Shown piece after piece: positions 34,162 to 43,400 of a stretch of DNA of 64,000 nt. Under the pieces are notes generated by a model. The model made no database searches and was not told the DNA's origin. It was given only the letters and a program-made list of their open reading frames with translations. Location: contig DASXPH010000070.1 in assembly GCA_036493735.1 (NCBI GenBank), positions 1 to 64,000 on the forward strand, read 5' to 3'. The position numbers and the translations under genes were made by a program. This DNA is from AG2 sp036493735 (GTDB taxonomy: Bacteria > Gemmatimonadota > Gemmatimonadetes > Gemmatimonadales > Gemmatimonadaceae). Positions within the stretch are counted from its first letter, which is position 1, and each line of letters opens with the position of its first letter.

Positions 34162-36168
34162 TCAATCGACGCGCCCCACGACGCGAAATCCCGCTTTGAC
34201 CACCGCCCGGCGCGCAGCGGGATTGTCGGCGTGAACCACGGCAACGGCGTGAGCCGTGACCATGCTCCGTTCGCGCGCGAGCAGCCATCGGGTGGCAGCG
34301 GAGTGAATACCCTGACCTCGGAAGGCCGGCTCGGTGACTCCATCGTGGAGAAAGAGGACGCGGCCACTGGGGCGCCAGCCGTCGGGCAGACCGCGCACGG
34401 CCGTCGCCTCGCCCCGGATGTACCAGGCATGATAGACTTGCTGGCCGCCAATTGTCCCGATGACGCAACCGCCCTCGGAGCTCGTCGTGTACCGGCACTG
34501 ACCGCCAGCGCCTAACGAGGCACGCCGGCTATCGATCTCGTCGGTGGCGAGCTCTCTGAATTCAACTATAGAAGCGACCTCTGGCACGGATGACGTCTCG
34601 AAGTCGAATACATATACCAGGCGATGAGAGGCCGCGGCAAATCGAGAACGGACGATCGCCCGCAGTAGCCCCTGGTTGCCGTGCGGTCGACTCTCGATCC
34701 GTACCTGGCGGCCATTCACGTCGATGACATCACAGATGCCGAGAACGTCGGCTGGCGGGACGAGCAGCCCGCTCTTCGGCTGCGCGTCGGCTTCCACCCA
34801 AGTCCCTTCCGTACCTAACGAAACAATACGTCGCAACACACAGCCCCGGTTCGCCGCCCGCACCAGGACGACGTCTCCGATCCGCGTCTCGCCATTCAGC
34901 GGACGTACTCGCGCGAAGGCGAAGCGCGGAATGGCCGGCTCCATCGTTCCGTCAGACGGAATCAACCATACCGGCGTACTCCGGAGGGCTTCGGTAAGCC
35001 GGAGCTCGGTGTCGTCATGGGCGAGACGGATCAAGGGGAGGTCCGAGGGAGCGGTTGCCGATGGCCGCTCGAACGTCAGGTGACGATAGAGCCAGCGAAC
35101 CGCTCGGCGACCGAAATACGCGGGCGCGTGGCGCCACCCCTGCCGCCAGGCAGCCGGCCAGATGCGTCCCGTGACAACACTCACGACATCGCGCGGTGTG
35201 TCCGACAGCGACACCAGCCGCATCACTCGGCCACTGTCCCCGACTGGCGAGAGCCGATTCGTTAGGCTCGCAAGCGACCGCCCGGCTCCGTGATCGTCCT
35301 GAACGCTTGCCCTGATCTCCCGCGCGAGCTCGACCGCCCATCGGAGGTGATGACCGAGCCCACAGGTCGCCGCGGCGTCGGTTGCAAGGTTCTTAGCGGC
35401 GGTCTCGAGCCCTGACCAGAGAACGGAAAAATCGACGGCCCAAAGCAGCGGTTGTTCGTTATGCTTGGCGAGATGGGCGGCGAGGTATCCGGGAAGGAAT
35501 CGCCCATCGTGCGCCGGCAGCACATGGCCCTCGACGAGGCATGGCCGCGATTCCACGGGGAAGCGGACGTGCTCGAGCAACGGGTCGTCGAGAGCCGACG
35601 AGTGGACCTCGAGCCGAAAGCAACGCCGGCCCATGAGTCGCTCGAATGACTCTTCCTCGGGAGCATCTCCGGCCGTATGTCGCCAACTGAGCTCCCGAAG
35701 CGTGACCGACGCGCGCGCCCGCTGATCGGCGGGGACGTAGAGATCCATGTCCAGCGTCGGCCGCACGGTGAAATCGCCGTACAGTCGATGGGCGAGGGGC
35801 GCACCTTTGAGCACGACGACGTCCACCCCGGCGTTGGCCAGGCTCGCTACACTCTCGGCAAGGAGCTCCAGCTGCTGACGGACACTGACGCCGAGCAGCA
35901 CGGCGGTTCGCTGCCAGCGCGCGACGACGTCGGCCGGTGCAGACCGTTTGATGACATGAGCGTTCGCCTTCCACGCAACGCCCAGCAGCCGCTCCCGCTG
36001 GGCAAGCCTGTACACCGCCGGCCAATCGACCGCGTCGGCGGTGAGCGGCGCGGCCATCGCAAGTTGAAGCAGGGTGTGAAGCGAGGCGACGTCGGATCTG
36101 AGATCGACGTCGCTCGGTGCCATGGATGTCATACGGGGCCGCTGTTCACGGCGTGGGCGCGGACCCAT
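34162..36168 (-). CDS. Three-domain protein: nucleotidyltransferase + degenerate S26 + GNAT
   Basis: A 668-residue fusion (start may be 36132 or 36123). Domain 1 (about 25-370) resembles the NTP_transf_5 nucleotidyltransferases: VVVLKGAPLAHRLY (K121), then R136 and TLDMDLYVP with the D140/D142 pair that should bind metal. Domain 2 (about 400-490) is S26/S24-like: IPSDGTMEPAI has Thr408 where the catalytic Ser is expected, and VLRRIV has Arg at the base position, so it is probably inactive. Domain 3 (about 520-668) is a GNAT with AFRGQGIHSAAT (acetyl-CoA loop, 617-620) and DNPAARRAVVKAGF. I know no described protein with this order. It begins the peptide locus. Function unknown; perhaps modification or tagging of a peptide or sugar. 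Confidence 0.6.
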   Translation of the reverse strand: MGPRPRREQRPRMTSMAPSDVDLRSDVASLHTLLQLAMAAPLTADAVDWPAVYRLAQRERLLGVAWKANAHVIKRSAPADVVARWQRTAVLLGVSVRQQLELLAESVASLANAGVDVVVLKGAPLAHRLYGDFTVRPTLDMDLYVPADQRARASVTLRELSWRHTAGDAPEEESFERLMGRRCFRLEVHSSALDDPLLEHVRFPVESRPCLVEGHVLPAHDGRFLPGYLAAHLAKHNEQPLLWAVDFSVLWSGLETAAKNLATDAAATCGLGHHLRWAVELAREIRASVQDDHGAGRSLASLTNRLSPVGDSGRVMRLVSLSDTPRDVVSVVTGRIWPAAWRQGWRHAPAYFGRRAVRWLYRHLTFERPSATAPSDLPLIRLAHDDTELRLTEALRSTPVWLIPSDGTMEPAIPRFAFARVRPLNGETRIGDVVLVRAANRGCVLRRIVSLGTEGTWVEADAQPKSGLLVPPADVLGICDVIDVNGRQVRIESRPHGNQGLLRAIVRSRFAAASHRLVYVFDFETSSVPEVASIVEFRELATDEIDSRRASLGAGGQCRYTTSSEGGCVIGTIGGQQVYHAWYIRGEATAVRGLPDGWRPSGRVLFLHDGVTEPAFRGQGIHSAATRWLLARERSMVTAHAVAVVHADNPAARRAVVKAGFRVVGRVD

Positions 36169-36227
36169 TCACGGCACCGCGACCGTACGCCGATCCCCAT
36201 CCCTTGCAGAACCCGCGCCGTCAGCGC

Positions 36228-37577
36228 TCAGCCTTCGACGGACGCTCCTGCCGCGGTCGAACGCGGATTGGACAGTGAGACCACCCGAGCGCGCGTCTTG
36301 GTCGTGCGCGACATCGCATTACGGCTGTCGACGATGACCGTCGCGTGGTCCATGAGCATTTGGTAATCGATCGTCTTGTGGTTCGTGACGATGACGATCG
36401 CGTCGGCGCGCTCGATTTCGGCTCGCGTGAGCTCGACGCCTGAGCGCGAATGACCGTCCTCGCGGTACTGCGCAATGAACGGATCGTGGAAGACGACCTC
36501 GGCGCCATGTTGCTCGAGCAGGCGCATGACATCGAGCGCGGGGCTCTCGCGGATGTCATCGATGTCGGGCTTGTACGCGACACCGACGACGAGGACGCGA
36601 CTGCCGTTCACGGCTTTTCGGTCCTCGTTCAAGGCCTCCGTCACCTTCTCGACGACATAGGCCGGCATCTGGCTGTTGATTTCGCTCGCGAGATCGATGA
36701 AGCGCGTCTTGTAGTTGAGCGTGCGCATCTTCCACGCGAGGTAGTGCGGATCGAGCGGGATGCAATGGCCGCCAATCCCCGGTCCTGGCGTGAATTTCAT
36801 GAAGCCGAAGGGCTTGGTCGCCGCCGCGTCGATCACTTCCCACACATCGACACCGAGCTTGTCGCAAACGATGGCCATCTCGTTCACGAGTCCGATGTTC
36901 ACCGAGCGGAATGTGTTCTCGAGCAGCTTCACCAGCTCTGCCGCCTCTGTGGTAGTCACGGGCACCACGGTATCGATCACCGCGGCGTACAGCGCGGTTG
37001 CGACCTCGGTGCACGCGGCCGTGATGCCGCCGACGACTTTCGGCGTGTTTTTCGTATGGTACTTCGGATTCCCTGGATCCACGCGCTCCGGGCTGAACGC
37101 GAGGAAAACATCCTCGCCGACCGTCAGGCCGAGCTTCGTGAGAATGGGCAGGAGCACTTCGCGCGTCGTTCCGGGATACGTCGTGCTCTCGAGGACTACG
37201 AGCAGTCCCTTGTGGGCCGTGCGACTCACGGCTTCAGCCGCGGAGATCACATAGCTCATGTCCGGATCGCGCGTCTTCACGAGAGGGGTCGGAACGGCGA
37301 TCGAGACCGCGTCCGCCTCTTTCAGTCGGGACTCGTCGGTGGTCGCCTCAAAGAGGCCCTGCCTAACGAGCTTGGCGACGTCGGCGCTCGGTACGTCCTG
37401 GATGTGCGAGCGTCCGTCCATCAGCGCGCGGACGACGCGCTCGCTCACGTCATAGCCGATGACCTTGAACCCACCCTTCGCGAATTCGACCGCGAGCGGT
37501 AGCCCAACATAGCCAAGGCCGATGATCGCAATGGTTGCTTTGCGATCCTCGATTCGCTTCAGAAGCAGGTCCTTCAT
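36228..37577 (-). CDS. wbpA: UDP-N-acetylglucosamine/UDP-HexNAc 6-dehydrogenase (WbpA-like)
   Basis: Oxidises a UDP-HexNAc at C6, first step to UDP-GlcNAc3NAcA-type diacetamido-uronic acids in P. aeruginosa O-antigen synthesis. The 449-residue product has GLGYVGLPLAVEFAKGG (NAD loop), VPTPLVKTRDPDMSYV (HexNAc-type enzymes), STTYPGTTREVLLP, FSPERVDPGNPKY, the catalytic Cys in GGHCIPLDPHYL and the C-terminal VVGVAYKPDIDDIRESPAL. It is the nucleotide-sugar dehydrogenase of the HexNAc class rather than Ugd. It is followed (upstream in transcription) by wbpE, wbpB and wbpD homologues, which makes the pathway assignment good. Confidence 0.88.
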   Translation of the reverse strand: MKDLLLKRIEDRKATIAIIGLGYVGLPLAVEFAKGGFKVIGYDVSERVVRALMDGRSHIQDVPSADVAKLVRQGLFEATTDESRLKEADAVSIAVPTPLVKTRDPDMSYVISAAEAVSRTAHKGLLVVLESTTYPGTTREVLLPILTKLGLTVGEDVFLAFSPERVDPGNPKYHTKNTPKVVGGITAACTEVATALYAAVIDTVVPVTTTEAAELVKLLENTFRSVNIGLVNEMAIVCDKLGVDVWEVIDAAATKPFGFMKFTPGPGIGGHCIPLDPHYLAWKMRTLNYKTRFIDLASEINSQMPAYVVEKVTEALNEDRKAVNGSRVLVVGVAYKPDIDDIRESPALDVMRLLEQHGAEVVFHDPFIAQYREDGHSRSGVELTRAEIERADAIVIVTNHKTIDYQMLMDHATVIVDSRNAMSRTTKTRARVVSLSNPRSTAAGASVEG

Positions 37578-37584
37578 CGTTCAC

Positions 37585-38694
37585 TCACTCGTAGAAAGCG
37601 CGCACCGCTCCGACGACTTCGTCGAGCTGATCGCGCGTCAGTTCAGGGTAAATAGGTAACGAGAGCACTTCCTTCGCCGCGCGCTCCGACTCCGGGCAGC
37701 TTCCCTCCCGATAGCCGAGATACGCGAAGCAGGGCTGCAGATGCAGGGGAAGCGGATAGTAGATCGACGTTCCGATTCCCTTCTCCTTCAGAAACGCCTG
37801 CAGGTCGTCGCGACGCTGCGCGCGGATCGTGTACTGGTTGAAGATGGACTCGTTCTTCGGATCGATCGCCGGCGTGCAAACTCCCTCGATGCCGGTGAGC
37901 GCCTCGTTGTAATACTGAGCATTTTGCCGCCGCTTCGCGCTCCAGCTCGCGAGGTGCGGAAGCTTAGCACTCAATACTGCAGCCTGCAGAGCGTCAAGAC
38001 GGCTGTTATACCCTACCTCATCGTGGAAGTACTGTTTGGCGCCTCCGTGGACGCGGAGCCGCCGTAAACGCGTGGCCAGTGCCTGATCCTGGGTCACGAT
38101 CATCCCGCCATCCCCGTGGCCACCGAGATTCTTCGACGGGAAGAAGCTGAGGGTGCCCATCGTCGCGACTTCTCCAGCCATCCGCCAGCCGCCGTCGATC
38201 TGACGACGAGCGCCGATCGACTGCGCCGCGTCTTCGATGATCGGAAGAGCGGGCGCCGCAGCCGCCACCTTCTCGATCGCCGCCATCTGGCCGAAGAGAT
38301 CGACTGGTATCACAGCCTTCGTCCGCGGTGTTACCGCCGCCGAAATCGCCTCTGGCGAGATGTTGAATGTCCGTGGCTCGATGTCCACGAAGACAGGGGT
38401 GGCCCCGACGTTGTGAATCGTGCCGGCGGTCGCGAAGAAGGTGAAGGGGGTGGTGACTACCTCGTCGCCGCGGCCGATATCGAGGGCCCGAAGCGCCAAG
38501 AGCAGCGCATCGGTGCCGCTGGCGCAGCCGATGGCGTACTTCGTCACAGAGAGCTCGGCGACCTGATGCTCGAGCTTCTCGACCGCTGGGCCAAGGATGA
38601 AAAGCTGTGAATCGACGACTTCCATGACGGCGGCAACGACTTCATCACGGATCGCGGCATGCTGCGCGCGCAGATCCAGCAGGGGTACGGGCAT
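37585..38694 (-). CDS. wbpE: DegT/DnrJ/EryC1/StrS sugar aminotransferase (WbpE-like)
   Basis: PLP-dependent aminotransferase, 369 residues, that would transaminate the 3-keto UDP-HexNAcA. Motifs: GCASGTDALLLALRAL (substrate region), EVVTTPFTFFATAGTI, and the cofactor Lys in FFPSKNLGGHGDGG, and the C-terminal RREDLQ-like GIGTSIYYPLPLHLQPCF. Conserved Asp for PLP ring (VDIEPRTFNI, EDAAQSIGA). Length and order are those of WbpE/WlbC. A TATAAT -10 element sits just upstream (38720-38725), so this gene may begin a separate transcript with wbpA and the peptide locus. Confidence 0.9.
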   Translation of the reverse strand: MPVPLLDLRAQHAAIRDEVVAAVMEVVDSQLFILGPAVEKLEHQVAELSVTKYAIGCASGTDALLLALRALDIGRGDEVVTTPFTFFATAGTIHNVGATPVFVDIEPRTFNISPEAISAAVTPRTKAVIPVDLFGQMAAIEKVAAAAPALPIIEDAAQSIGARRQIDGGWRMAGEVATMGTLSFFPSKNLGGHGDGGMIVTQDQALATRLRRLRVHGGAKQYFHDEVGYNSRLDALQAAVLSAKLPHLASWSAKRRQNAQYYNEALTGIEGVCTPAIDPKNESIFNQYTIRAQRRDDLQAFLKEKGIGTSIYYPLPLHLQPCFAYLGYREGSCPESERAAKEVLSLPIYPELTRDQLDEVVGAVRAFYE

Positions 38695-38719
38695 ATGAAA
38701 GGTCTAAAGTTGAAGGTGA

Positions 38720-38725
38720 ATTATA
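38720..38725 (-). promoter_or_regulatory. Perfect TATAAT -10 upstream of wbpE
   Basis: On the minus strand TATAAT lies 26 nt before the wbpE ATG in the 90-bp gap after wbpB. No good -35 is present at 16-18 nt (the region reads GGGCCCTGG). A 10-bp palindrome ACGCTAGCGT lies further upstream near 38752. It may mark an internal promoter for wbpE, wbpA and the peptide locus. Confidence 0.4.
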
Positions 38726-38784
38726 CAAAAGACGCAAAAAGCCAGGGCCCACGCTAGCGTCTCTCACAATCCCCTGACGACGGC

Positions 38785-39843
38785 CTAACCTCTCGGCAGA
38801 GGTATCGGGACTTCCCGTCCGACCTTCGCGGATTCGTAAATCCCGAGAATCAACTCGAGCGATTTCCGGCCAGCACGACCATCGGTCTGCGGCTGCGCCT
38901 CGCCCCTGAGGACCGCCAGGACATTGCGGTAGTAGCCCTCGTGCCCGTAACCGTAGACGTTCGGCGGGTTGGTATTCGCGCTGTCCACGAGCTTGTCGTC
39001 ATCGTCGTAGTCGGCGAACAGCCAGTGTTCGACCCGATTGACCGCCGTGCCCCCGATCTTCACCGATCCCTTCTCACCGAGGATGGTGATCGAACCTTCC
39101 AGGTTACGCGGATAGGTCAGCACGTTGACTTCGATGACCCCCAGGGCCCCCGACCGGAACTTGAGCAGCGCGACACCCGAGTCTTCCGCCTCGATGCGAC
39201 GCGCCTGGGTCGCCGTCTTGGCCATGACGCTCTCCACGGGGCCGACGAGCCACTGGATGAGATCGACGTAATGCGACGCCTGGTTCATGATCGCCCCACC
39301 GTCGAACTCCCAGGTGCCGCGCCATGGCGCCGCGTCGTAATAATCCTGCGGCCGCTGCCATCGCACGGTGGTGTTCGCGAGGTAGATACGCCCGAACCGC
39401 CCCTTGTCCACCGCACGTCGCAGCAGTTGGATCGGCGGGTTCAGACGATTCTGCTTGACGACGAAGAGAAACACGCTGGCGTCGTCACACGCTTTGACCA
39501 ATTCGTCCGCCTGCCCGAGCGTGATCGACATTGGCTTCTCGGTGATCACGTGCTTCCCGGTGCGCGCAGCGAGCGATCCCTGAACGGAATGAAGGCCAGA
39601 CGGCGTGCAGACCGAGACGACATCGCACTCGGCGCGCCGCAGCATCTCCTCGTAGGACGTGAAGCACTGGACGCCTTCCTGCTCGGCGGCGGCACGCGCG
39701 CGCTCCGGCACGATGTCGCAAACGGCGGTGAGGGTGAGCCCTTCGATTTTGCGAAGCGCTTCGAAATGGTTCTTGCTGATGCGCCCGCAACCGACGAGCG
39801 CGAGCCTGAATTCACCACCCGCTCTGGTGCGCGGTGCCGTCAT
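38785..39843 (-). CDS. wbpB: UDP-HexNAcA 3-dehydrogenase (WbpB-like; Gfo/Idh/MocA)
   Basis: NAD(P)-dependent sugar oxidoreductase. From ATG 39843 it has 352 residues. Motifs: VGCGRISKNHFEAL (nucleotide loop, residues 17-30), VCTPSGLH, and HVITEKPMSIT with the conserved EKP, then the substrate side with the loop FDGGAIMNQASHYVDLIQW. In P. aeruginosa WbpB oxidises C3 so that WbpE can add an amine. The ATG overlaps wbpD (stop/start overlap of 4 nt). The upstream extension of the frame is Arg-rich and rejected. Confidence 0.88.
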   Translation of the reverse strand: MTAPRTRAGGEFRLALVGCGRISKNHFEALRKIEGLTLTAVCDIVPERARAAAEQEGVQCFTSYEEMLRRAECDVVSVCTPSGLHSVQGSLAARTGKHVITEKPMSITLGQADELVKACDDASVFLFVVKQNRLNPPIQLLRRAVDKGRFGRIYLANTTVRWQRPQDYYDAAPWRGTWEFDGGAIMNQASHYVDLIQWLVGPVESVMAKTATQARRIEAEDSGVALLKFRSGALGVIEVNVLTYPRNLEGSITILGEKGSVKIGGTAVNRVEHWLFADYDDDDKLVDSANTNPPNVYGYGHEGYYRNVLAVLRGEAQPQTDGRAGRKSLELILGIYESAKVGREVPIPLPRG

Positions 39844-40424
39844 TGCGTCCTCACCCGCCGAATGCCTTCGCCGGCGCGCTCGTATTCGCTGCCGCAAACC
39901 GGACAGCGGCCGATGCCGCTATCGGGGAGCCGCTCGCCGCACTGGCACATCCAACCGATGCGGCGCGCCGGCACGCCCACCATGAGCGCGTAATCGGGCA
40001 CGTCGTTCGTCACCACGGCGCCGGCCCCGATGAACGAATACTCGCCTAACGTGATTCCACACACGATGGTCGCGTTGGCTCCGATGCTGCTGCCGCGGCG
40101 CACGCGCGTCGGGCGATACTCATCCTTGCGCGAGACATGGCTTCGCGGGTTGATGACGTTCGTGAACACCATCGACGGGCCGCAGAATACATCATCCTCG
40201 AGCTCGACGCCCTCGTAGATCGAGACGTTGTTCTGGATCTTGCAATTGTTGCCGATGCGCGTGCCGTTCATGACGACGACGTTCTGGCCGAGGCTGCAGC
40301 GCTCGCCGATGACGGCGCCCGGCATCACGTGGCAGAAATGCCAGACCTTGGTGCCGCCGCCGATCGTCGCGCCCTCATCGACGTAGGCCGACTCGTGGAT
40401 GAACGGCGAGTCCGCGGCACTCAT
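39840..40424 (-). CDS. wbpD: UDP-3-amino-sugar N-acetyltransferase (WbpD-like hexapeptide repeat)
   Basis: Left-handed beta-helix acetyltransferase, 194 residues from ATG 40424, transferring acetyl to the 3-amino group in diacetamido-uronate synthesis. Hexapeptide repeats: GATIGGGTKVW, GAVIGERCSLGQNVVV, IGNNCKIQNNVSIYEGVELEDDVFCG, then SSIGANATIVCGITLGEYSFIGAGAVV. The catalytic-region HVSRKDEY and VMNGTRIG are visible. It ends with a small Cys cluster (WMCQCGERL ... RCPVCG), which could bind zinc, as in related family members. Start overlaps the carB stop by 1 nt (TGATG). Confidence 0.88.
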   Translation of the reverse strand: MSAADSPFIHESAYVDEGATIGGGTKVWHFCHVMPGAVIGERCSLGQNVVVMNGTRIGNNCKIQNNVSIYEGVELEDDVFCGPSMVFTNVINPRSHVSRKDEYRPTRVRRGSSIGANATIVCGITLGEYSFIGAGAVVTNDVPDYALMVGVPARRIGWMCQCGERLPDSGIGRCPVCGSEYERAGEGIRRVRTQ

Positions 40425-43400
40425 CAAACCGGCACATCCGCGACGATCTGACTCTGCCACTCCTGGAGAGATCGCACCGTGGCCTCTCGGGATCGCAACG
40501 CCAGAATGGCATCAGACGCGGCGCTCGCGGCCGACATCGTCGTGGTGTAGGAGACACGGTGCACGATGGCGCCCTGCCGCAGCCGATAGTCGTCGATCTG
40601 CGAGTGCTTGCCTAACGGCGTGTTGATCAGGAGCTGAACCTGACCGTTGACGAGCATGTCGTAGCAGTTGGGACGGCCCTCGTGCACCTTGAGCACTGTT
40701 TCCGCCGGTACCCCTCGGCCGCGCAGGTAGCGCGCGGTGCCAAGCGTCGCGACGATCTTGAATCCCATCTCCTGGAAGCGGCGGGCAATCGGCGTCACCG
40801 TCGGCTTATCGGAGTCATTGACGGTGACGAGCACCCTGCCAGTCAATGGCAGCGTGTTCGACGCGGCGATTTGTGATTTTGCGAATGCCCCGCCAAACGA
40901 CTCCGAGATGCCCATGACCTCGCCCGTCGATCGCATTTCCGGGCCGAGCACGGGATCGGTGCCCGGAAACTTGTTGAACGGGAACACCGCCTCCTTCACC
41001 GAGACGTACGGCGGGACGATCTCCTCCGTGAACCCGAGCTTCTCGAGCCGTTCACCAAGCATGACGCGAGCGGCATAGGACGCCAGCGGCACTCCGATCG
41101 CCTTCGAGACAAAGGGAATGGTGCGGCTCGCCCGCGGGTTCACCTCGAGCACGTACACCGTGCGATCCTTGATCGCGTACTGCACGTTGATCAGTCCAAC
41201 GACGCCGAGCGCTTTCGCCAACGCGATGGTCTGGTCGCGCATCGTCTGCATGTCGCGCTCGGTGATCAGATACGGCGGGAGGACGCACGCAGAGTCGCCG
41301 GAGTGAATTCCGGCGTCTTCGATGTGCTGCATGATACCGCCAATGACGACGCGCTCACCGTCGGAGATGGCGTCCACGTCGCATTCGAATGCATCCTCGA
41401 GGAAGCGGTCGATCAGCACGGGACGCTCCTCGGAGGCCCGGGCAGCCGTCGCGAAGTACTGCTCGAGGGAATGCGGATCGTACACCACCTGCATCGCGCG
41501 TCCGCCGAGGACGTACGACGGTCGAACGAGCACGGGATAGCCGATCCGCTCGGCGGCCGCCAGCGCCTCGCCGACGTTGGTGGCGGTGCCGTTAGGCGGC
41601 TGATTCAGCCCGAGCTCGCGAGCGATCTCCTCGAAGCGGCGTCGATCCTCGGCAATGTCGATCGCGTCCGGCGTCGTGCCGAGAATGCGCACGTTGGCGG
41701 CCTCGAGACGCCGCGTGAGCTTGAGCGGCGTCTGGCCGCCAAGTTGGACGATCACGCCCTCCGGCTGCTCGCGCTGAACGATCTCCAGCACGTCCTCGAA
41801 CGTCAGGGGCTCGAAGTACAGTTTGTCTGAGGTGTCGAAGTCGGTCGAGACGGTCTCCGGATTGGAGTTGATCATGATCGTCTCGAAGCCCTGCTGACGC
41901 AGCGCGATCACCGCGCGGACGCAGCAGTAGTCGAACTCGACTCCCTGGCCGATTCGATTCGGGCCGCTGCCGAGGATGATGACCGAGCGCCGGCCGCTCC
42001 GGGGCGCCTCGCTCTCCTCGTCGTAGCTGCTGTATAGGTACGGCGTGGACGACGGGAACTCGCCAGCACACGTATCCACCATTTTGTATGCGGGCCGAAT
42101 GCCCAACGACCATCGGCGTTCGCGAACAGCGTCCTCCGACTCGTCGCGTAGCTCCCCGAGCTGGCGATCGGAGAAGCCCATGCGCTTCATCTCGCGCAAC
42201 AGATCCGGCCCAACGGTGCCGGCGGTGGCGTAATGTCGTTCGGCTTCGATCAGCTCGTGCATCTGGCCAAGAAACCACGGATCGATCGCCGTGAGCTCGT
42301 AAATGTCCGCGATCGACATCCCCCGCTCGAGCGCACGCTTCACCTGAAAGATGCGTTCGGGCGTCGGCTGACGGAGCGCGCTCCGCAACGCCTCGATGGA
42401 GTCGTCGGCCAGGCCGTCATCCGTCGCGCGGCTCGCGACATTCCAGCCATACCGGCCGGTCTCCAGCGCGCGCAGTCCCTTCTGGAACGCTTCCTTGAAT
42501 GTGCGCCCGATGGCCATCGCTTCGCCGACGGACTTCATCTGCGTCGTCAGGCGCTGATCGGCGTTTGGGAACTTCTCGAAGGCGAAGCGCGGCACCTTCA
42601 CGACGACGTAGTCGAGCACGGGCTCGAACGAGGCGGGCGTCGTCTTGGTGATGTCGTTCGCGATCTCGTCGAGACGGTAGCCGACGGCGAGCTTCGCGCC
42701 GATGCGCGCGATGGGGAATCCAGTTGCCTTGGAGGCGAGCGCCGACGACCGTGACACACGCGGATTCATCTCGATCACCAACATCTCCCCGTTCCGGGGA
42801 TTGATCGCAAACTGAATATTGCAGCCGCCCGCCTCGACCCCGACTTCGCGAATGATGGCCACGGCCGCGTCGCGCATCTCCTGATACTCTCGGTCGGTGA
42901 GCGTCATCGCCGGCGCCACGGTGATCGAGTCGCCGGTATGCACGCCCATCGGATCGAGGTTCTCGATCGAGCAGACGATGACCACGTTGTCGTCGTGGTC
43001 GCGCATCACCTCGAGCTCGAACTCCTTCCAGCCGATCACGCTGCGCTCGATGAGAATTTGATGCGTCGGCGATTGATCGAGCCCGTGACGAACGGCGTCC
43101 TCGAACTCCGCGCGGTTGTACGCGATCCCGCCGCCCGTACCGCCTAACGTGAATGACGGGCGAATGATCGCCGGATAGCTCGTGCGCTCGACAATGGTCA
43201 TCGCCTCGTCGAAGCTCGTCGCGATACCCCCAGGGGCGACGGCAAGACCGATTCGATGCATCGCCTCGCCGAACAGCTTGCGGTCTTCGGCAATGGCGAT
43301 CGCGCGCGCGTCCGCGCCAATGAGCTCGACACCGAAGCGTTCGAGCGCTCCCGATTCGGCAAGCTCCATCGCCACGTTCAGCGCCGTCTGCCCACCCATC

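Noticed and set aside
42233..42754. Plus-strand frames opposite carB
   Set aside because: Mirror frames of the conserved carB sequence.
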